Assembly (NCBI GenBank): GCA_025963775.1
Contig: JAOQAD010000012.1
Coordinates: forward strand, 1 to 64,000
Direction: 5' to 3'
Length of the DNA stretch: 64,000 bases
Origin: Bacteroidota bacterium
GTDB lineage: Bacteria > Bacteroidota > Bacteroidia > 2-12-FULL-35-15
Shown here: positions 60,475 to 64,000 of the stretch, in pieces
Layout of the letters: every line of letters begins with the position of its first letter
Numbering within the stretch: the first letter of the stretch is position 1
Notes under the pieces: model-generated
What the model was told of the DNA's origin: nothing
The model's input: the letters and a program-made list of their open reading frames with translations, nothing else
Databases searched by the model: none
Position numbers and translations under genes: made by a program

Positions 60475-61221
60475 TTGAGAAAAACATTCCGACTGATCAT
60501 CGGGCTGATCATATTACTGATCAGTCAGCTCCATTCAAGCGCTCAGCATTCCACCGGGATGCTGAGCATTGCTTTTAAGCACCTTATGGACGGACAGGTT
60601 TTGCAGCTCGACAGTGCCGTTTATAAGAATGCAATGGGACAACCATTTACGGTCAGTAATTTCAAATATTATATCAGCAACATTCAACTGGTAAAGGCGG
60701 ATGGGAAAGAGATCGCGGTACCGGGATATTTTCTCATCAATGAAGATGAGGAAGCATCAAAGCAATTAATGTTCAATTCCATCCCGGCGGGAGAATATGT
60801 TTCCCTGCATTTTATCATTGGCGTAGACAGCCTGCACAATTGCAGCGGCGCACAATCCGGGGCGCTGGATCCTGCGAAAGGAATGTTCTGGGCATGGAAC
60901 AGCGGCTATATTTTCCTGAAGCTGGAAGGTAAAGCGGCAGCTTCCGCATCGCCGGGAAAGATCTTTGAATATCACATCGGCGGGTACAAAGCACCGGCGA
61001 ACTGCATCCGCAAAGTGAACTTAAGGTTTGAAAAAAATCTGCACATCGAGCAAAAGAACACAGCTTACCTTACTATTAAAGTAAATGCAGCAGAAGTTCT
61101 CAGATCACCTGCATCAATTGATTTTTCTACACTTTCATCGGTCACCGGTTTTCACAATGCGTCCATGATCGCGGATAATTACACGGATATGTTCAGTATA
61201 GCAAAACCGGATGAAAAATAA
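60475..61221 (+). CDS. MbnP-like copper-binding protein
   Basis: 248 residues from a TTG at 60475 that gives a proper signal peptide (MRKTFRLIIGLIILLISQLH to SSAQ). MbnP features: FKHLMDG (H36), an HNCSGAQ block, and the hallmark DPAKGMFWAWNSGY with W139 and W141. In Methylosinus, MbnP carries a Trp that the di-heme enzyme MbnH oxidises to kynurenine, creating a tight copper site. The partner gene follows here with an 11-nt overlap. A role in copper uptake or handling in the periplasm is inferred from that work. Confidence 0.85.
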   Translation: MRKTFRLIIGLIILLISQLHSSAQHSTGMLSIAFKHLMDGQVLQLDSAVYKNAMGQPFTVSNFKYYISNIQLVKADGKEIAVPGYFLINEDEEASKQLMFNSIPAGEYVSLHFIIGVDSLHNCSGAQSGALDPAKGMFWAWNSGYIFLKLEGKAAASASPGKIFEYHIGGYKAPANCIRKVNLRFEKNLHIEQKNTAYLTIKVNAAEVLRSPASIDFSTLSSVTGFHNASMIADNYTDMFSIAKPDEK

Positions 61222-62254
61222 GCTCCTCATATTCTTCAGCATTACCGCATGCATTCTTCTGTTCGGATTTGCGGCACGTTTCCCGGGAAATTCCATTTCG
61301 AAGAAAGATGTTGAATTGAAGATCCCTGCAGGATTTCCAAAGCCGCTTTATGACTTCAAAAACAATAAGATCAGTCCGGCAGGGTTTACATTAGGCAGGA
61401 AATTATTCTATGACCCTATCCTTTCAAAAGACAGCAGCATCAGCTGCCAGACTTGCCACCAGCGTGTTGCAGCATTTGCGCACATCGACCATTCACTGAG
61501 CCATGGCATTGATGGCAGGATCGGAACGCGGAATGTCCCTGCATTGCAGAACCTGATCTGGCAAACCACGTACATGTGGGATGGCGGCGTCAACAACCTC
61601 GAAGTGCAGCCCATCAACCCGATCACGAACCCGGATGAGATGAACGAAAGCCTTGCGCATGTGATCGCGAAGCTGAAGCAGAACACGGAATATGTACAGC
61701 TGTTCAGGAAAGTGTACAGGGATACCATCATTAATTCGGAGCGGCTGTTAAAAACGCTGGCGCAGTTCACGGGATTGATGATCTCCGCAAATTCTCGCTA
61801 CGACAGGTACATCGCCGGCAGGGACACGTTCAGCATGCAGGAAAAAAGCGGGCTGCAGCTGTTCAGGGCAAAATGCGCTTCCTGCCACAAAGAGCCGCTG
61901 TTCAGCGACAACTCCTACCGCAGCAATGGATTGAAGCCCGACACTTCCCTGAATGATACCGGAAGAGGGAAAGTTTCAGGCCTGCAAAGCGACAATTATA
62001 AATTCAGGGTACCCGGACTCCGGAACATCGAAATGACATTCCCGTATATGCACGACGGGAGATTCCGGAAGCTGAAGGATGTGCTGAATCATTATTCCAA
62101 TGCTGCAAGCCATACTACAACTGCCGATGCTGACATAACCAGGATCGGGAGGCTGAGCGACAAAGAGCGCACAGATATCATTGCCTTCCTGCTGACCCTT
62201 ACCGATAAGGAATTCCTGTACGATGCGCGGTTTGCTGATCCGGGGCTGAAGTGA
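61211..62254 (+). CDS. Di-heme cytochrome c peroxidase-family enzyme (MbnH-like)
   Basis: 347 residues, exported (one N-terminal helix). Two covalent heme sites: CQTCH (79-83) and CASCH (222-226). RNVPALQNLIWQTTYMWDGG (107-126) and FRVPGLRNIEMTFPYMHDGR-type sequence complete the CcpA/MauG-like fold. Because it is coupled to an MbnP gene, its job is probably Trp oxidation in MbnP rather than peroxide removal. A classical cytochrome c peroxidase role cannot be excluded from sequence alone. Confidence 0.9.
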   Translation: MKNKLLIFFSITACILLFGFAARFPGNSISKKDVELKIPAGFPKPLYDFKNNKISPAGFTLGRKLFYDPILSKDSSISCQTCHQRVAAFAHIDHSLSHGIDGRIGTRNVPALQNLIWQTTYMWDGGVNNLEVQPINPITNPDEMNESLAHVIAKLKQNTEYVQLFRKVYRDTIINSERLLKTLAQFTGLMISANSRYDRYIAGRDTFSMQEKSGLQLFRAKCASCHKEPLFSDNSYRSNGLKPDTSLNDTGRGKVSGLQSDNYKFRVPGLRNIEMTFPYMHDGRFRKLKDVLNHYSNAASHTTTADADITRIGRLSDKERTDIIAFLLTLTDKEFLYDARFADPGLK

Positions 62255-62313
62255 TCTGTTATTTTTTGTATATTTAATGTGCGCATTGCCACAGAAAATC
62301 TCAAAATCATCGT

Positions 62314-63045
62314 ATGAAAACACATTTAAACAGCATCATCATTGCTATCGCGATCGTAGTAACAGCGGCCACCTTCTCCAATGCATTCAGGAACAGGAAC
62401 AAGGCAGCCAATTCCATTTCAGTTACAGGGCTTGGCAGCAAAGACTTTATTTCCGATCTCATTGTGTGGAGCGGCTCTTTTATTAAGAAGAGTGAGAACC
62501 TGAAAGATGCCTATGCAGCGCTTGACAAGGACAGGGAAAACATAAAGAACTATCTTTTATCGAAAGGGATCAAAGCTGATAATATTGTGTTCTCGGCTAT
62601 CGATATTGATAAGGAATTTGATGACGTTTACGACAATTCCGGGAACAAAACAAAATCGGTGTTCACCGGCTACCGCCTCCGCCAGAGCGTACAGATCGAG
62701 TCAGGGGAAGTTGACAAAGTAGAAAATATTTCAAGGCAGGTAAGTGAGCTGATCAATTCAGGGATCGAATTTTATTCTGATAAGCCACAATATTATTATA
62801 CAAAGTTGGCGGAACTGAAGATCGAGATGATCGCGGAAGCAACAAAGGATGCCAATACGCGCGCAATGAAGATCGCGGAGAATGCAGGCAGCAATGTAGG
62901 ACGGCTGAAAAATGCGGATATGGGGGTTTTCCAGATCGTCGCGCAGAATTCTTCTGAAGGATATTCATGGGGAGGCTCTTTCAATACATCCTCCAAAAGG
63001 AAGACCGCAACTATCACGGTGAAGCTGGAATATGAAACGGAATAA
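62314..63045 (+). CDS. SIMPL-domain (DUF541) exported protein
   Basis: 243 residues. N-terminal helix (LNSIIIAIAIVVTAATFS), then the SIMPL domain: ISVTGLGSKDFISDLIVWSG, DAYAALDKDRENIKNYLLSKG, and the C-terminal EATKDANTRAMKIAENAGSN typical of the family. Bacterial members (such as BP26) form periplasmic ring assemblies. No partner is obvious; it follows the MbnH gene by 59 nt. Confidence 0.9.
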   Translation: MKTHLNSIIIAIAIVVTAATFSNAFRNRNKAANSISVTGLGSKDFISDLIVWSGSFIKKSENLKDAYAALDKDRENIKNYLLSKGIKADNIVFSAIDIDKEFDDVYDNSGNKTKSVFTGYRLRQSVQIESGEVDKVENISRQVSELINSGIEFYSDKPQYYYTKLAELKIEMIAEATKDANTRAMKIAENAGSNVGRLKNADMGVFQIVAQNSSEGYSWGGSFNTSSKRKTATITVKLEYETE

Positions 63046-63146
63046 AAAATTATTTACTGTGAAGATGAAAAAACTTCTTCTTTTTTATCAGTGGAGGATC
63101 AAAAACGGAGATTCAAAAAGTTGAATAGCTAATTTAAAATACTTCT

Positions 63147-63560
63147 ATGAAAGCACTTTTTATAATCAGCGTTTTGTTCATTACAATTGCCGGGAACCCG
63201 CTCTTAAACCAGGACATCATTTATCCGAAGGCTACAGAGGTTAAGCTTGGAAATGGAGAAACCTGTGAGGTTATTTCAGAGAAAAGCATGAAGAAGGCTA
63301 AAAAGATCCTTGAACAGTACTGGAAGGAGCAGGTGAAAGATGCTGCATGGGAAAGCTTCAACAGGCAGTATCTCGTTTATCATTCCATTAAAATGGGAAC
63401 TGTGATCTATATCAATGGCGCCTGTCTTGAAAAGCCGGAAGAATTCTACCTGAAGACCTGGGTACTGGGCATGGCCGATCAGAAGTGCTATTTCACAGCC
63501 TTTGTAAACATTGAAACCAAGCAGGTTTCTTTTAAGTTCAACACCTACGATAAAAAATAG
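63147..63560 (+). CDS. Small secreted protein, function unknown
   Basis: 137 residues. Signal-like start MKALFIISVLFITIAGNPLL; the mature part has EVKLGNGETCEVISEKSMKKA, a helical stretch, NGACLEKPEEFYL and DQKCYFTAFVNIETKQVSF. Three Cys. No family recognised. It ends 9 nt before the DinB-like gene, so co-transcription is likely. Confidence 0.65.
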   Translation: MKALFIISVLFITIAGNPLLNQDIIYPKATEVKLGNGETCEVISEKSMKKAKKILEQYWKEQVKDAAWESFNRQYLVYHSIKMGTVIYINGACLEKPEEFYLKTWVLGMADQKCYFTAFVNIETKQVSFKFNTYDKK

Positions 63561-63569
63561 AATTCAAGA

Positions 63570-64000
63570 ATGGCCACACTAACAGATATAAAAAACCTCA
63601 TCACTGAAATAAGAACATTCTTAAACAAAACGTTTGGAGACATTGACCTGTGGTTTGACAAAGCAGGAGAAGAGCACGATTACAAGCCTGCAGGCGGTGG
63701 CTGGTCGATCAGCCAGGTGCTCGAGCACATCGCGCTGACGAATCATTTTTTGCTGATCCTGGTTGAAAAAGGCACCGGCAAAGCACTCAACAATGTGAAT
63801 AAGCTTGACCTGCAGGAAGAGCTTAAGTCGTATGAGTTTCACCGCGACAAGCTGACCGAGGTGGGACTACACAGATCGTTTGACTGGATCCGGCCGGAAC
63901 ATATGGAGCCAAAAGGCGAAAAAACACCTGCAGAAGTAAGGGAACAGTTGAAAATGCAATTGCGGCAATGCCACAGCTATCTTGATAAATTAAAAGATGG
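63570..64000 (+). CDS. Partial DinB-like protein (3' end outside window)
   Basis: An open frame from the ATG at 63570 to the right edge, 143 codons so far. It starts MATLTDIKNLITEIRTFLNK and contains GGGWSISQVLEHIALTNHFL and QLRQCHSYLDKLKD, a DinB/YfiT four-helix bundle pattern with the first metal-type His in LEHIA. DinB-like proteins bind a divalent metal and often act as thiol-dependent transferases or stress proteins. Only a partial sequence is seen. Confidence 0.8.
   Translation, partial: MATLTDIKNLITEIRTFLNKTFGDIDLWFDKAGEEHDYKPAGGGWSISQVLEHIALTNHFLLILVEKGTGKALNNVNKLDLQEELKSYEFHRDKLTEVGLHRSFDWIRPEHMEPKGEKTPAEVREQLKMQLRQCHSYLDKLKD

Noticed and set aside
1-64000. tRNA, rRNA or transposase genes
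   Set aside because: I looked for tRNA T-loop motifs, rRNA-like blocks and transposase or integrase motifs and saw none; a tRNAscan and profile search would be decisive.

Overview
The window looks like chromosomal DNA of a Bacteroidota bacterium, probably from the Chitinophagales/Sphingobacteriia side; genus not determined. Evidence: four secreted proteins with type IX secretion (T9SS) C-terminal sorting domains (three type A, one type B 'VPNVFTPNNDGKND'), a PorV/PorQ-like outer membrane protein, a PafA-type alkaline phosphatase, a Bacteroidota-style promoter (TTG-N19-TAnnTTTG), weak Shine-Dalgarno sequences, and an hpt-adk-obg cluster next to purE. No rRNA, tRNA, transposase, integrase or CRISPR array was seen. 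Both ends cut a gene.

Layout. 1-1.8 kb: 3' part of a protein with a jacalin-like region. 1.9-10.9 kb, minus strand: MFS transporter, PafA-like phosphatase, S1/P1-like hydrolase, fluoride channel crcB, two tandem PAP2 phosphatases, then obg, adk and hpt. The adk product carries a 232-residue Lys/Ala histone-H1-like tail. 11-23 kb, plus strand: purE, a Fic protein, then a compact run of PorV-like protein, HhH/beta-barrel protein, DUF58 protein, membrane transglutaminase, MoxR ATPase and a large exported protein. This is a MoxR-DUF58-transglutaminase module extended by envelope proteins.

23-31.4 kb: an accessory-looking island. Two stretches of palindromic interspersed repeats flank a two-gene unit: an M48-like metallopeptidase and, 1 nt later, an 1820-aa protein whose order I read as degenerate protein-kinase C-lobe, DUF4011, split SF1 helicase, Vsr/MTES_1575-like nuclease fold and WGR. 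This is the best candidate for an undescribed (possibly defence or repair) system.

31.4-49.5 kb: a T9SS type B adhesin-like protein, MATE exporter, lipoproteins, an MBOAT acyltransferase pair, a membrane protein with a GFLFGIP/NTNLEQISDW module, ABC-F uup, a rhomboid protease, a Lys-C-like secreted protease, several small secreted proteins, and a duplicated G6-loop hairpin. 49.5-53.5 kb: TPM/TPM/lemA and htpG. 53.5-55.4 kb: dense non-coding repeats around a WD40 gene. 55.4-64 kb: ECF sigma/anti-sigma-like/CpxP-like operon, two T9SS cargo proteins (CotH with lamin-tail; YHYH), an MbnP-MbnH copper-site maturation pair, a SIMPL protein, a small secreted protein and a partial DinB-like gene.

Protein functions are from reading translated motifs by eye. 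No searches were run.
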